Positions 25,957-36,741 are shown, counted from the first letter of the stretch. The stretch: 64,000 bases of DNA from Methylobacterium gnaphalii (GCF_007992215.1 NZ_BJZV01000018.1:28422-92421), one strand, 5' to 3'. Notes: generated by a model not told the origin, from the sequence alone. Translations and numbers: made by a program.

Positions 25957-26982
25957 CTAAACGGGCCGAACGCCGAACTCGCCACGATAAGCAAACAGCC
26001 CCGGCACGCCGCCCGTCATCAAGAACAGCACGGCATCGCCGGGCCGATAGGCGCCGGCCCGCACATCGGCGAGCAGCCCGGCGAACGCCTTGCCGCTATA
26101 GACCGGGTCGAGCAGCATCCCCTCGGTCTGGGCCATCAGCGTCACCGCCTCGCGCATCCCATCCGTCGGGATGCCATAGCCCTCGCCACGGGCGGCACCG
26201 TCGATGACGATCTCCGCATCCGATATGGCGCGGTCGATCCCGAGCAGCGCGAGGGCGTCGCGTGCCTTGCCCAGAGTGATCCGCCGCGCTTCGTCGAGCG
26301 GCGCGAGCACCGTGTAAGATTTCGCGAGGCGCGGATCACGCCCGAGGGCGGCCAAGCCCGCTGCCAGTCCGGCATGGGTGCCGCTGCTGCCATTGGCCGT
26401 GACCACGCGGCGGAAGCCTATACCCAGCGCAGACGACTGCTCCAGGATTTCGGCGATGCAGGAGGCGTAGCCGAGGCTACCGAGCGCGCTCGATCCGCCA
26501 GAGGGAAACACCGCAACCCGCCGCCCCTCACCCTCCAGTTCCGCCGCGCGCGCCGTGGCGGCGGCGAGCGAATCCGCCTCACCCGGCAGCAGGTGCACGC
26601 GGGCGCCGAACAGCTCGTGCAGCAGGCGGTTGCCGTTGCCGGTGTAGTCGGGGTCCTCGCGCGGCACCGAGCGGGTCAGAAACAGCTCGCAGCGGAACCC
26701 GCATCGCGCAGCCGCCGCGGCGGTGAGCCGGGCGTGGTTCGATTGCAGGGCGCCCACCGAGATGACGGTGTCCGCACCGCTCGCCCTCGCCTGCCCGAGC
26801 AGGAACTCGAGCTTGCGCAGCTTGTTGCCGCCGCCGCCAACGGGTCCGATATCGTCGCGCTTCACGAAGAGGCGCACACCGTTCAGCCCTTCTCCGAGAT
26901 GGTGGCTCAACCCGTCGAGCGGCTGAATCGGCGTGGGTCCGCCGATCAGGTCGATCCGTGGAAAGCGCGAGAGGTCGAGCAA
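25957..26982 (-). CDS. dcyD: D-cysteine desulfhydrase
   Basis: A 341-residue fold-type II PLP enzyme, related to ACC deaminase. The PLP lysine lies in GGGGNKLRKLEF and SVGALQSNHARL follows. The two residues that separate the activities favour D-cysteine desulfhydrase: Ser in DPVYSGKA (ACC deaminase has Glu there) and Thr in MTGGVPGLF (ACC deaminase has Leu). The reaction yields pyruvate, sulfide and ammonia from D-cysteine; an L-cysteate lyase role is an alternative within the family. It lies 4 bases downstream of the ABC exporter gene on the minus strand, so they share a transcript. Confidence 0.85.
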   Translation of the reverse strand: MLDLSRFPRIDLIGGPTPIQPLDGLSHHLGEGLNGVRLFVKRDDIGPVGGGGNKLRKLEFLLGQARASGADTVISVGALQSNHARLTAAAAARCGFRCELFLTRSVPREDPDYTGNGNRLLHELFGARVHLLPGEADSLAAATARAAELEGEGRRVAVFPSGGSSALGSLGYASCIAEILEQSSALGIGFRRVVTANGSSGTHAGLAAGLAALGRDPRLAKSYTVLAPLDEARRITLGKARDALALLGIDRAISDAEIVIDGAARGEGYGIPTDGMREAVTLMAQTEGMLLDPVYSGKAFAGLLADVRAGAYRPGDAVLFLMTGGVPGLFAYRGEFGVRPV

Positions 26983-26985
26983 AGC

Positions 26986-28869
26986 CTACTCCGCCGGGAG
27001 CGCCGCGAGCTTGAGGTGCGGCTCGCGCGGCCGGGCGCTGTCGCCAAACGGATCGGTGAATTGCAGGGCGGCGAGCTGCGCGTAGAGCTTGCCGCGCGCC
27101 AGCAGGCTCTCGTGCGTCCCCTCCTCGACGATGCGGCCATTGTCGAAGACCAGAATGCGGTCGGCGGCGCGGATCGTTGCGAGGCGATGGGCGATCACCA
27201 GCGTCGTGCGGCCCTCCATGAGGTGATCGAGCGCGTTCTGCACGGCGCGTTCGCTCTCGGCATCGAGCGCCGAGGTCGCCTCGTCGAGCAGCAGGATCGG
27301 CGCGTCCTTGAGGATGGCGCGGGCGATGGCGATGCGCTGGCGCTGTCCTCCCGACAGCGTCATGCCACGCTCGCCAACCTGCGTCGCGTAGCCCTGCGGA
27401 AGCGCGCGGATGAAGCCGTCGGCATTGGCGAGACTGGCGGCGTGCTGGATCTCCGCCTCGCTCGCGGCGGGGCGCCCGTAGCGGATGTTGTCGAGGATGG
27501 TGCCGGAGAACACCGTCGGGTCCTGCGGCACCAGTGAGAGCCGCTGGCGCAGGGCCTCAGGATCGACGGTGGCGATGTCGATGCCGTCGACGCGGATGCG
27601 GCCGCCCTGCGGATCATAGAAGCGCAGCAGGAGTTGCAGCACGGTGGTCTTGCCGGCACCCGAGGGGCCGACCAGCGCGACGCGCTCGCCCGAGGCGACG
27701 CTGATGCGGACGCCGTCGAGCGCCTGATGCTCCGGTCGCGTCGGATAGGTGAAGTGCACGTCCTCGAAGGTCACCTCGCCGCGCGGCGGCTGCGGCAGGA
27801 CGGCCGGGTTCTCCGGCGCCCGGATCGCCGGTTCGCTCGCCAGGATCTCGCCCAGGCGCTCGGCGGCACCGGCTGCCTGCGCCAGCTCGCCGTAGACCTC
27901 GGAGAGCTGCCCGAGCGCGCTCGCGCCGAACACGGCGTAGAGCACGAATTGCGAGAGCGTACCGGCGCTCATGGCGCCCGAGAGCACGCTCTGCGCGCCG
28001 TACCACATCACGCCGACGACCGAGCCCGAGATCAGGAAGATCGCCACGCCAGTGAGGATCGCACGTGCCTTGATCGAGGCGAGCGCAGCCGCATAGGCGT
28101 TCTCGGCAGCGGCGCCGAAGCGCGCAGTGGTCTCGCGGCCCATGCCGAAGGCCTGCATGGTGCGCACCGCACCGATCGCCTCCGAGGCATAGGCCGAGGC
28201 GTCGGCCAACCGATCCTGCGCGGCGCGCGAGCGGCGGCGGACGCCGCGTCCCGACAGGATCAGCGGGAACACGATCAACGGGATCGCACCGAGCACGAGG
28301 ACCGACAGCCGCGGGCTCGTCCACACCATCATCACGATCGCGCCGACGAACAGGAAGGCGTTGCGCAGCAAAATCGAGATCGAAACGCCGAAGACCGACT
28401 TCACCTGTGTCGCGTCCGCCGTGAGGCGTGAGACGATCTCGCCGGACTGGGTGCGGTCGTAGAAGGCTGGATCGAGAATGGTCAGCCGTGAGAAGACGGC
28501 GGTGCGCAGGTCGGCGACCACGCGCTCGCCGAGGCTGACCACGGTGTAGTAGCGGCCGGCGCTCGAGAGGCCGAGCACTGCCACGACGCCCAGCAGAGCC
28601 AGGAAGTAGCTGTCGATGAAGACATGGCCTTCCGGCGAGAAGCCGTGATCGATCACCCGGCGGATCGCGATGGGCACGACCAGCGTCGCGCCGCTGGCGA
28701 AAATCAGCGAGAGAAGCGCCGCCAGGATGCGGCCGCGATAGACGGCGGCGAACGGAATCAGCGGCCTCAGCGCGCTGAGCGGGGCACGCCTCGCGGCCTC
28801 GCGGCCATCCTCAGCCTTGCGCCTGCGCCTGCCTCTCGCCCCCGTGACGGCATCATCCGCGGCGGCCAT
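26986..28869 (-). CDS. ABC exporter, fused permease and ATPase (MsbA-like)
   Basis: A 627-residue half transporter. The N-terminal half has six membrane segments (residues about 35-320). The C-terminal ATPase shows Walker A GPSGAGKTT, the LSGGQRQR signature, and Walker B ILLLDEATSALD, then the H-loop AHRLATI. It would work as a homodimer to export lipids or drugs. An N-terminal basic stretch (GRRRRKAEDGREAARR) is cytoplasmic. The substrate cannot be read from sequence. It is upstream of dcyD with a 3-base gap; rpmE diverges from it. Confidence 0.88.
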   Translation of the reverse strand: MAAADDAVTGARGRRRRKAEDGREAARRAPLSALRPLIPFAAVYRGRILAALLSLIFASGATLVVPIAIRRVIDHGFSPEGHVFIDSYFLALLGVVAVLGLSSAGRYYTVVSLGERVVADLRTAVFSRLTILDPAFYDRTQSGEIVSRLTADATQVKSVFGVSISILLRNAFLFVGAIVMMVWTSPRLSVLVLGAIPLIVFPLILSGRGVRRRSRAAQDRLADASAYASEAIGAVRTMQAFGMGRETTARFGAAAENAYAAALASIKARAILTGVAIFLISGSVVGVMWYGAQSVLSGAMSAGTLSQFVLYAVFGASALGQLSEVYGELAQAAGAAERLGEILASEPAIRAPENPAVLPQPPRGEVTFEDVHFTYPTRPEHQALDGVRISVASGERVALVGPSGAGKTTVLQLLLRFYDPQGGRIRVDGIDIATVDPEALRQRLSLVPQDPTVFSGTILDNIRYGRPAASEAEIQHAASLANADGFIRALPQGYATQVGERGMTLSGGQRQRIAIARAILKDAPILLLDEATSALDAESERAVQNALDHLMEGRTTLVIAHRLATIRAADRILVFDNGRIVEEGTHESLLARGKLYAQLAALQFTDPFGDSARPREPHLKLAALPAE

Positions 28870-29036
28870 GAGTCCTCGTCATCTTCTCATCCCAGAAGTG
28901 TTTTGCTTGCGTTCTCGGAGCGGTCTTGTTCGCTGGAAGCGGCTGGGGTATAGGCCCGCCTTCACCGAAACGCGCGTGATATTCGGCCGCGGACCGCAGC
29001 GCCGTCCGGTCGGCGTGACCCAATCAGGACTTCGTC

Positions 29037-29291
29037 ATGGCAAAAGATGCGGCCGCCAAGGCCAAGGGAACCGAGCATCCCGACTATCACTTCATCAAGG
29101 TCGTGATGACCGATGGCACCGAGTACATGACCCGGTCGACGTACGGCAAGGAGGGCGATGTCCTCAACCTCGACATCGACCCGACGACCCACCCTGCCTG
29201 GACCGGCGGCGAGCAGAAGATGCTCGATCGCGGCGGCCGCGTCTCGCGCTTCAACTCGCGCTTTGGTGGCCTGGCCTTCGGCAAGAAGTGA
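29037..29291 (+). CDS. rpmE: 50S ribosomal protein L31
   Basis: An 84-residue L31 of the large subunit. [19 protein letters not shown] near residue 14 and the Gly/Lys C-terminus fit. The zinc-binding cysteines of the C+ form are absent (HPDYHF in their place), so it is a zinc-free (C-) L31 as usual in this group. A strong hairpin with a T-run follows within 45 bases. Confidence 0.95.
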   Translation: MAKDAAAKAKGTEHPDYHFIKVVMTDGTEYMTRSTYGKEGDVLNLDIDPTTHPAWTGGEQKMLDRGGRVSRFNSRFGGLAFGKK

Positions 29292-29334
29292 TTCTTCGGG
29301 AGTCGGGCACCACGCCCGACCCTGGACGTTGACG

Positions 29335-29361
29335 GGCGACGCTCCTCAGCGTCGCCTTTTT
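29335..29361 (+). terminator. Rho-independent terminator of rpmE
   Basis: GGCGACGCT (29335-29343) pairs with AGCGTCGCC (29348-29356) around a CCTC loop, followed by TTTTT (29357-29361). Stem, loop and U-run are all canonical. It lies 43 bases after the rpmE stop. Confidence 0.85.
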
Positions 29362-29560
29362 CATATCCGACGGCCTGGGACGACCAGCTGGGAAGCTCTT
29401 GACCCGCGGTCGACCCATGCACCGAGGGCCCTGGCGCCGGTTGGCGCTGATGCCCAACTGGTGTAGGAGCCCGCTGGCCGAACGGAGGATTCCTCCGGGC
29501 GGTCGTTTCGTTTTGCCGATCGCCTGATTCGCGTCCGCGATCGCGGACCGCCGGAACCCC

Positions 29561-29986
29561 ATGCAGACCGTCCTGATCGTCGTCCACCTCTTCATCGTCC
29601 TGGCGCTCATCGTCACGGTGCTGCTGCAGCGCTCCGAGGGCGGCCTCGGGCTCGGCGGCGGTGGCGGCGGTGGCGTATCCGGATTCATGACCGGCCGCGG
29701 TCAGGCCAATGCCCTCACCCGGGCGACGGCGATCCTCGCCGCCATGTTCTTCGCGACGAGCATCACGCTGGCGATCATGGCGCATCACAGCGCCGGGCCG
29801 CGCTCGATCCTCGACGGTGACGGCAATGTTCAGCCGGTCCAGCAGCAGCCGAACGCCGACAACCTGCTCGACACGCTGCGCCAGCAAGGCGGCAAGCCGG
29901 CGGATGGCGCACCCGCTCCGCAGAGCCCAGCTCCCGCTGCGCCGCCGGCAGCCCCCGCCGCGCCGTCGGCTCCGCAGTCGCGTTGA
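29561..29986 (+). CDS. secG: Preprotein translocase subunit SecG
   Basis: SecG is the small accessory subunit of the SecYEG channel. The 141-residue protein has two membrane helices (about 3-22, VLIVVHLFIVLALIVTVLLQ, and about 55-75), the QRSEGGLGLGGGGGGGVSGF linker that is typical of SecG, and a Pro/Ala-rich tail of about 50 residues that is longer than in E. coli. It is followed after about 185 bases by pyrG. In many alphaproteobacteria tpiA precedes secG; here rpmE does. Confidence 0.92.
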   Translation: MQTVLIVVHLFIVLALIVTVLLQRSEGGLGLGGGGGGGVSGFMTGRGQANALTRATAILAAMFFATSITLAIMAHHSAGPRSILDGDGNVQPVQQQPNADNLLDTLRQQGGKPADGAPAPQSPAPAAPPAAPAAPSAPQSR

Positions 29987-30159
29987 GGCAACAGCGCGGA
30001 GGAGACTCCGCGCGACTGGGCGCCCGAGGGCGGCCGATTCTAGCGTCGGCCCTCAGGCATTGATGAAACCCGCCAGCGGCATGGCCCTGCGGTGCGTGCC
30101 CGGCGGGCCGCGCGGCGGGTGAACCTTTGCGGTTTGGCGAATCGCGTAACCCTGTTTAA

Positions 30160-31827
<1,668 letters not shown>

Positions 31828-31843
31828 GCATGAGAGCAGCCCG

Positions 31844-32242
31844 ATGAACGTGATCTCCGGGCTGCCCGCCTTCCTCGCCTATTTCGCCGCCGCGATCGTC
31901 CTCGTGGCGCTCTACATCCTGGTCTACATCACCGCGACGGCGCATCGCGAGATGGCGCTCATCCGCGCCGGCAACACCGCTGCCGCGCTTAGCCTCGGCG
32001 CCAGTCTGATCGGTTACGCCCTGCCGCTCTCGGTGGCGATCCGCAACGCCCAGTCGATCCTCGACTGCATCGTCTGGGGCCTCGTCGCCCTGGTGGTGCA
32101 GATCCTGATCTACTGGCTCGTACGGTTTATTCTGCCCGACCTCTCCCGCCGCATCTCGCAGAACGAGATAGCGGCTGCGATCCTGCTCGGGGCGGCCTCA
32201 CTCGCGGGCGGGATCGTGAACGCGGCCTCGATGTCGTATTGA
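31844..32242 (+). CDS. DUF350 membrane protein
   Basis: A 132-residue protein with four hydrophobic segments (about 9-32, 45-63, 75-100, 108-130), matching DUF350 (YjfL of E. coli). Its function is unknown. In E. coli a DUF350 gene is followed by a DUF1190 gene and a glutathionylspermidine-synthase-like gene; the same three domains are consecutive here, which argues that they work together. It lies 16 bases after pyrG. Confidence 0.85.
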   Translation: MNVISGLPAFLAYFAAAIVLVALYILVYITATAHREMALIRAGNTAAALSLGASLIGYALPLSVAIRNAQSILDCIVWGLVALVVQILIYWLVRFILPDLSRRISQNEIAAAILLGAASLAGGIVNAASMSY

Positions 32243-32260
32243 GGCAGCACGGGGGGTCGG

Positions 32261-32314
32261 ATGACGAATCTGCGGATGAACGCCTGGCTCAACTTGGTGA
32301 GCCCGCGCAGATGA
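32261..32314 (+). CDS. Possible small ORF coupled to the DUF1190 gene
   Basis: A 17-codon ORF (MTNLRMNAWLNLVSPRR) starts at an ATG preceded by GGGGGG, one of the better ribosome sites of the region. Its stop TGA overlaps the DUF1190 start (ATGA). DUF1190 itself lacks a clear ribosome site. It could be a translational-coupling ORF that feeds ribosomes to DUF1190, or an accident. No homology is recognised. Confidence 0.3.
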   Translation: MTNLRMNAWLNLVSPRR

Positions 32315-32910
32315 AGCGCTCGCAGACCGTCTCGCTCGTCCTGCTCGCGGGTGCGGGCGCTGCGGCCTTCGGGTTCGCCTCGGTCGATCATTCGCAGGCC
32401 GAGGAGGATGTTCGCGTCTATGCGAACCCCGCCAAATGTATCGCCGCGCATCTCCGCAGCGAGGCGGATTGCCAGAGCGAATACGACATCGCCCGCGCAC
32501 TCTACACGACTGCTGCCCCGCGCTACACCTCGACGATCGACTGCGAGGCCCATCACGGCCCAGGCCACTGCGTCGCTGGCGAGAGCGTAGCCGAGGCCGC
32601 CCGTGGAAAATTCATCCCGGTGATGGCCGGCTACGTGATCGGCGCGACGGCGGAGCAGAAGCTGCCGCCGCAACCGGTCTTCGACCACGCCCCGAAGGAC
32701 GAGACGCAGCAGGCCAGCCATTCGACCGGCGTCCATAGCGGCTACTGCACCGGTTCGGGCGCCCGCATCTGGACCACGGGCTACGGCCGATCCTCGGTGG
32801 CGCGGGTGTCCTCCGCGGCGTTGCGCGGGTCGTCCTTCGGTGGGTTCGGCGGCACGGGACGGTCGTTCTCGTCCTACTCATCATCCTCGCACGGCTTCTT
32901 CGGCGGCTGA
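32311..32910 (+). CDS. DUF1190 exported protein
   Basis: A 199-residue protein with an N-terminal anchor or signal (about residues 6-24), two regions rich in Cys, and a DUF1190 core (YxNxAKCIAAHLRSEADCQSEYDIA). The C-terminus is Gly/Ser-rich (SSFGGFGGTGRSFSSYSSS) and low-complexity. E. coli YjfM belongs to the same family. The ATG at 32311 is chosen because it starts the anchor, and it overlaps the stop of a small ORF; its own stop overlaps the next gene's ATG (TGATG). The three-gene cassette is thus tightly coupled. Confidence 0.8.
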   Translation: MKRSQTVSLVLLAGAGAAAFGFASVDHSQAEEDVRVYANPAKCIAAHLRSEADCQSEYDIARALYTTAAPRYTSTIDCEAHHGPGHCVAGESVAEAARGKFIPVMAGYVIGATAEQKLPPQPVFDHAPKDETQQASHSTGVHSGYCTGSGARIWTTGYGRSSVARVSSAALRGSSFGGFGGTGRSFSSYSSSSHGFFGG

Positions 32911-34079
32911 TGCGCCGCGTCCCCACCGGTGAGCGGCCCGACTGGCGCGAGACCGCGCGGAAAAACGGCTTCGTCTTTCACACGCTCGATGGCGCTCCCT
33001 ACTGGGAGGAGAGCCACGCCTACGCCTTCACGCTCGCCGAGATCGAGGAGGACATCGGGGCGCCGAGCGGCGAGTTGCACGCGCTCTGCCTCGACTTCGC
33101 CGGTCGCGCCGTCGAGGACGAGCGCATCCTCGCCTCACTCCGCATCCCCGAAAGCGCCTGGGACGCGGTTCGCGGCAGTTGGCGCCGGGGCGATGCCAGC
33201 CTCTACGGCAGGCTGGACCTTTCCTATGACGGCAACGGGCCAGCCAAACTCCTCGAATACAACGCCGACACGCCGACGGCGCTCTACGAGACCGGCGTGT
33301 TCCAGTGGCTCTGGCTGGCAGAGTTGCTGCGCGACGGCCTGCTGCCGGCCGGCAGCGACCAGTACAATGCCGTCCACGAGCGGCTGATCGCGCGCTTCCG
33401 CGAGATCGGCGCCGGCAGCCTCACCGGCTTCGCCGCCGAGGCTGATGCGCCCGAGGATCGCGGCACCGTCGCCTATCTGCAGGATTGTGCGATCCAGGCC
33501 GGGCACATCACGCGCTTCCTGGACCTCTCCGAGATCGGTTTGAAGAGGGATGGCCGTTTTTGCTCGCCGGAGGAGATGCCGATCGACCTGCTATTCAAAC
33601 TCTACCCTTGGGAATGGGCTTTCGCCGATGCCTTCGCCGCGGGCGTCGCAAGGAGCCCAACCCGATTCCTCGAGCCGCCCTGGAAGGCGGTGCTCTCGAA
33701 CAAGGGGTTGCTACCGCACCTCTGGGCGCAGGAGCCCGGCCATCCGAACCTGCTTCCGGCTTTCTTCGAGAGTGATCCGAAGGCCGCCAGCCTCGGCGCG
33801 TCCTACGTGCGCAAGCCGCTCTTTTCGCGAGAGGGCTCGAACATCGAGATCCTCTGCGATGGTGCGCTGCTCGCGCACGAGCCCGGCCCCTACGGTGGCG
33901 AAGGTTACATCCGGCAGGCGCTCGCAGAATTACCGAGCTTCGACGACCGTCGCAGGCCGCTGATCGGCTCGTGGATCATAGGCGATGCGCCAGCGGGCCT
34001 CTGCGTGCGGGAGAGCCGCGGCGCGATCACCGGTAACGACGCCCTGTTCGTTCCGCACTTCATCGAACCCGCGGCGTGA
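32910..34079 (+). CDS. Glutathionylspermidine synthase-like ATP-grasp protein
   Basis: A 389-residue protein of the glutathionylspermidine synthase family, ATP-grasp ligases that form peptide bonds to amines. ELLEYNADTPTALYETGVFQWLW-like residues (LEYNADTPTALYE) near 110 and SNKGLLPHLW near 260 match family motifs, and YVRKPLFSREGSNI near 300 is the ATP-grasp lysine region. The N-terminal amidase domain of bifunctional E. coli GspSA is absent. It is the third gene of the DUF350-DUF1190 cassette, so it probably acts on a membrane-associated substrate; its amine and peptide substrates are unknown. Confidence 0.85.
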   Translation: MRRVPTGERPDWRETARKNGFVFHTLDGAPYWEESHAYAFTLAEIEEDIGAPSGELHALCLDFAGRAVEDERILASLRIPESAWDAVRGSWRRGDASLYGRLDLSYDGNGPAKLLEYNADTPTALYETGVFQWLWLAELLRDGLLPAGSDQYNAVHERLIARFREIGAGSLTGFAAEADAPEDRGTVAYLQDCAIQAGHITRFLDLSEIGLKRDGRFCSPEEMPIDLLFKLYPWEWAFADAFAAGVARSPTRFLEPPWKAVLSNKGLLPHLWAQEPGHPNLLPAFFESDPKAASLGASYVRKPLFSREGSNIEILCDGALLAHEPGPYGGEGYIRQALAELPSFDDRRRPLIGSWIIGDAPAGLCVRESRGAITGNDALFVPHFIEPAA

Positions 34080-34139
34080 GGACGCGAACCGGCCGTTGGC
34101 GCTGCCGTGGCGCGCGTTCCGCGCTATGGTGAGATCATC

Positions 34140-34592
34140 GTGACCGAGATCCTGTTCTATCACCTGCAGCGTCAGCCCCTCGAAAAGGTGCTGCCGAGCC
34201 TCGTCGAGAAGTCGCTGGAGCGCGGCTGGCAGGCCGCGATCCAGGCGGTAAGCGAAGAGCGTCTGTCGGCCCTCGATGATGGGCTCTGGACCTATTCGGA
34301 CGACAGCTTCCTGCCGCATGCTACCGACCGCGAGCCGGATGCAGCGACGCAGCCCGTCGTGCTGACCCTGCGCGAGGGCAATCCCAACAAGGCAGCGATC
34401 CGCTTCCTCGTTGAGGGCGCCGACCTGCCAGCGGATGCGAACGACTACGCCCGCATCTGCATCCTGTTCGACGGTACCGACACCGACGCCCTGGTCCTCG
34501 CCCGCGAGCAGTGGAAGAGCGCCAAGGAGCAAGGCCACACCGTGGCCTATTGGCAGCAGGACGACGACGGCCGCTGGAGCAAGAAGGCGTGA
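34140..34592 (+). CDS. holC: DNA polymerase III chi subunit
   Basis: Chi belongs to the clamp-loader complex and binds SSB. The 150-residue protein starts TEILFYHLQRQPLEKVLPSLVEKSLERGW, typical of HolC, and ends in a Trp/Lys-rich tail (YWQQDDDGRWSKKA). The length is normal. The start at the GTG at 34140 fits the family better than upstream codons. It is followed after 8 bases by the carboxypeptidase gene. Confidence 0.85.
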   Translation: MTEILFYHLQRQPLEKVLPSLVEKSLERGWQAAIQAVSEERLSALDDGLWTYSDDSFLPHATDREPDAATQPVVLTLREGNPNKAAIRFLVEGADLPADANDYARICILFDGTDTDALVLAREQWKSAKEQGHTVAYWQQDDDGRWSKKA

Positions 34593-34600
34593 GGATTCTG

Positions 34601-36250
34601 ATGGCCGACCGTTTGGTGCCGTCCGCGACCTCTCTCCCCTATCCGGGGAAGGTGGGAGGATTTTGCCGTGCGATCCTGTCTGCGCTGGTGGCAGTCGCGG
34701 TTGCCGTCGCGCCCCTGCCTTCCTTCGCCGCACCATCCGACGCAGCTCGCAAAGCACCTGAACGTCCGGCGGAAGCTCGTGAGGGCCGCAAGCTACCGGC
34801 AGATTCGACCACCGAGCATACCCTCACCCTCCCCGGCGGCCGAACGATCGCGTTCACCGCCACGGCCGGCAGCCTCGGCCTCGTCGACGAATCCGGAAAG
34901 CTCCAGTCCGAGATCGCCTTCATCGCCTATGTCAAAAAGGGCTCGGCCGACGACATCGCCGCTAGGCCCGTCAGCTTTGCGGTCAACGGCGGCCCCGGCG
35001 CGGCGTCGGCCTATCTCAATATTGGCGCGATCGGCCCGTGGCGCCTCCCGACCGACGGGAGAACGATCAGCCCATCGCAAAAAATCGCGCTGGAGCCCAA
35101 TGCAGAGACCTGGCTCGATTTCACCGATCTCGTCTTCATCGATCCGGTTGGCACCGGCTACAGCCGGGCGGCGGAGGGCGACGGCAAAAGCTACTGGAAC
35201 CTGGACGGCGATGCCTCGGTGCTCGCCTCGGCTATCGCCCGTTATCTGCGCCAGAACGATCGGATGGCCTCGCCGAAATTCTATGTCGGCGAGAGCTATG
35301 GCGGCTTTCGCGGGCCGCTGATCGCGGCGAAGCTGCAGGAGGATATCGGCGTCGGCCTCTCGGGGCTTGTCCTGCTGTCGCCGGTGCTCGATTTCGCCTG
35401 GCTGCAATCGGCCCGCACTACGCCCTGGGGCTTCGTCACGCGCCTGCCCTCTCTCGCAGCAGCCGCGCTGGAACGTTCGGGCACGCGCCCGACACGTAAA
35501 CTGATGGCGGAGGCCGAGCGCTACGCCTCCGGCGACTACATCGCCGATCTGCTCAAAGGCCCCGGCAGTGCCGAGGCGGTCGCGCGCCTCTCAGAAAAGG
35601 TCGCGGCGCTCACCGGGCTCGATCCGGAAATCGCGCGCCGGCAGGCGGGTCGACCCACCGCGAGCAGCTACCAGCGCGAGATCGGGCGCGACGAAGGCCG
35701 GGTCTCTTCGGCTTACGACACCTCCGTCACCGGATGGGATCCCGACCCGACGGCGCCGAGCAGCCATTTCGAGGATCCGGTTCTGACAGCGCTGCAGGCG
35801 CCGCTCACCAGCGCCATGGTCGATCTCTATGCCAACAAGCTGAACTGGCGCGTGCCGAACATGCGCTACGAGTTGCTGAACGGCGCGGTGAATCGAGGCT
35901 GGTCGTGGGGCTCCGGCCGCAGCGCGCCGGAGGCGATGGGTGCGCTCAAGGGCATTCTCTCCCTCGACGGATCGCTACGCGTACTGGTCGCGCACGGCTT
36001 CACCGACCTCGTGACGCCCTACTTCGCCTCGAAGCTCCTGATCGACCAGATGCCGTCCTATGGTGGTGGCGAGCGGCTGAAGCTCGCCGTGTACCCCGGC
36101 GGGCACATGTTCTATGCGAGGGCCGATTCCCGCGCCGCCTTCCACGAAGATGCCGCCGATCTCTACGCCCTCGCCCTCCAGGGTCGCTCGAACGGGACAG
36201 CGACCCCAGGCGAGCGCCGCGAGCGGACACAGGAGCGCCCGACACCGTGA
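34601..36250 (+). CDS. S10 family serine carboxypeptidase
   Basis: A 549-residue exported protein: a hydrophobic N-terminal segment (FCRAILSALVAVAVAVAPLPSFA) gives the signal, then the S10 fold. The nucleophile Ser lies in GESYGGFRG near residue 230, the Asp in VAHGFTDLVTPYF near 465, and the His in YPGGHMFYA near 500. The oxyanion segment NGGPGAAS is typical. S10 enzymes remove C-terminal amino acids at acidic pH. Its start lies 8 bases after holC, and its stop overlaps the start of the lipoprotein gene. Confidence 0.88.
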   Translation: MADRLVPSATSLPYPGKVGGFCRAILSALVAVAVAVAPLPSFAAPSDAARKAPERPAEAREGRKLPADSTTEHTLTLPGGRTIAFTATAGSLGLVDESGKLQSEIAFIAYVKKGSADDIAARPVSFAVNGGPGAASAYLNIGAIGPWRLPTDGRTISPSQKIALEPNAETWLDFTDLVFIDPVGTGYSRAAEGDGKSYWNLDGDASVLASAIARYLRQNDRMASPKFYVGESYGGFRGPLIAAKLQEDIGVGLSGLVLLSPVLDFAWLQSARTTPWGFVTRLPSLAAAALERSGTRPTRKLMAEAERYASGDYIADLLKGPGSAEAVARLSEKVAALTGLDPEIARRQAGRPTASSYQREIGRDEGRVSSAYDTSVTGWDPDPTAPSSHFEDPVLTALQAPLTSAMVDLYANKLNWRVPNMRYELLNGAVNRGWSWGSGRSAPEAMGALKGILSLDGSLRVLVAHGFTDLVTPYFASKLLIDQMPSYGGGERLKLAVYPGGHMFYARADSRAAFHEDAADLYALALQGRSNGTATPGERRERTQERPTP

Positions 36251-36639
36251 GTCTGATTGCGAAATTCGTCGTTCTCGCCGTATCGACGGCACTCCTGGCA
36301 GGCTGCACCAGCACCGAGGATCGTACGCCGAGGCCGCCTGCATCTCAGGCCGCGTTGACGCCCCCGGCTGCGCCGCCGGTGCCGGCCCCGCCGGGCTTTA
36401 CCGGCCCGGTGCTCGATGCGGGCGGCACCTGCAACGGCCCCGTGCCCAGCGCCGCCACCGCCATCGCTCCTGGGATCGGCGAGTGCGAACTTGTGCGCCT
36501 CAAGGGCAAGCCGCCGACGGATGTTCTCGTGGGTGAGGGCCGCACCGGCCGGGAGGTCCAGGTGCTCTATAACGAGCCTGGCGCGAAGGAGCTGTACTTC
36601 TTCGTGAACAACAAGCTCGACCGGATCGTGAAGTCATAG
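36247..36639 (+). CDS. Small lipoprotein
   Basis: A 130-residue lipoprotein whose GTG start overlaps the TGA of the carboxypeptidase (GTGA). The signal ends in the lipobox LLAGC at about residue 20. The mature part has a Pro-rich linker (APPVPAPPGF), then a compact domain with two cysteines (GTCNGP and GECELV). It ends with KELYFFVNNKLDRIVKS. No family is named. Coupling with the carboxypeptidase suggests a shared envelope role. Confidence 0.75.
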   Translation: MSLIAKFVVLAVSTALLAGCTSTEDRTPRPPASQAALTPPAAPPVPAPPGFTGPVLDAGGTCNGPVPSAATAIAPGIGECELVRLKGKPPTDVLVGEGRTGREVQVLYNEPGAKELYFFVNNKLDRIVKS

Positions 36640-36741
36640 CGATCACGATCCCCGCTGCGGCGAGCCGACATCCACCGCAGGATTCAAGGAACTTGGCCGG
36701 ACGCTCCCAGTTTCCTCGCAATAATTCGAGGAGATGTTCTG

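Noticed and set aside
25957..26982. ACC deaminase
   Set aside because: Ser and Thr occupy the positions where ACC deaminase has Glu and Leu.
34631..34690. Repeat-like segment inside the carboxypeptidase N-terminus (CTCTCCCCTATCCGGGG)
   Set aside because: It lies in the coding region for the signal peptide and no second copy was confirmed.
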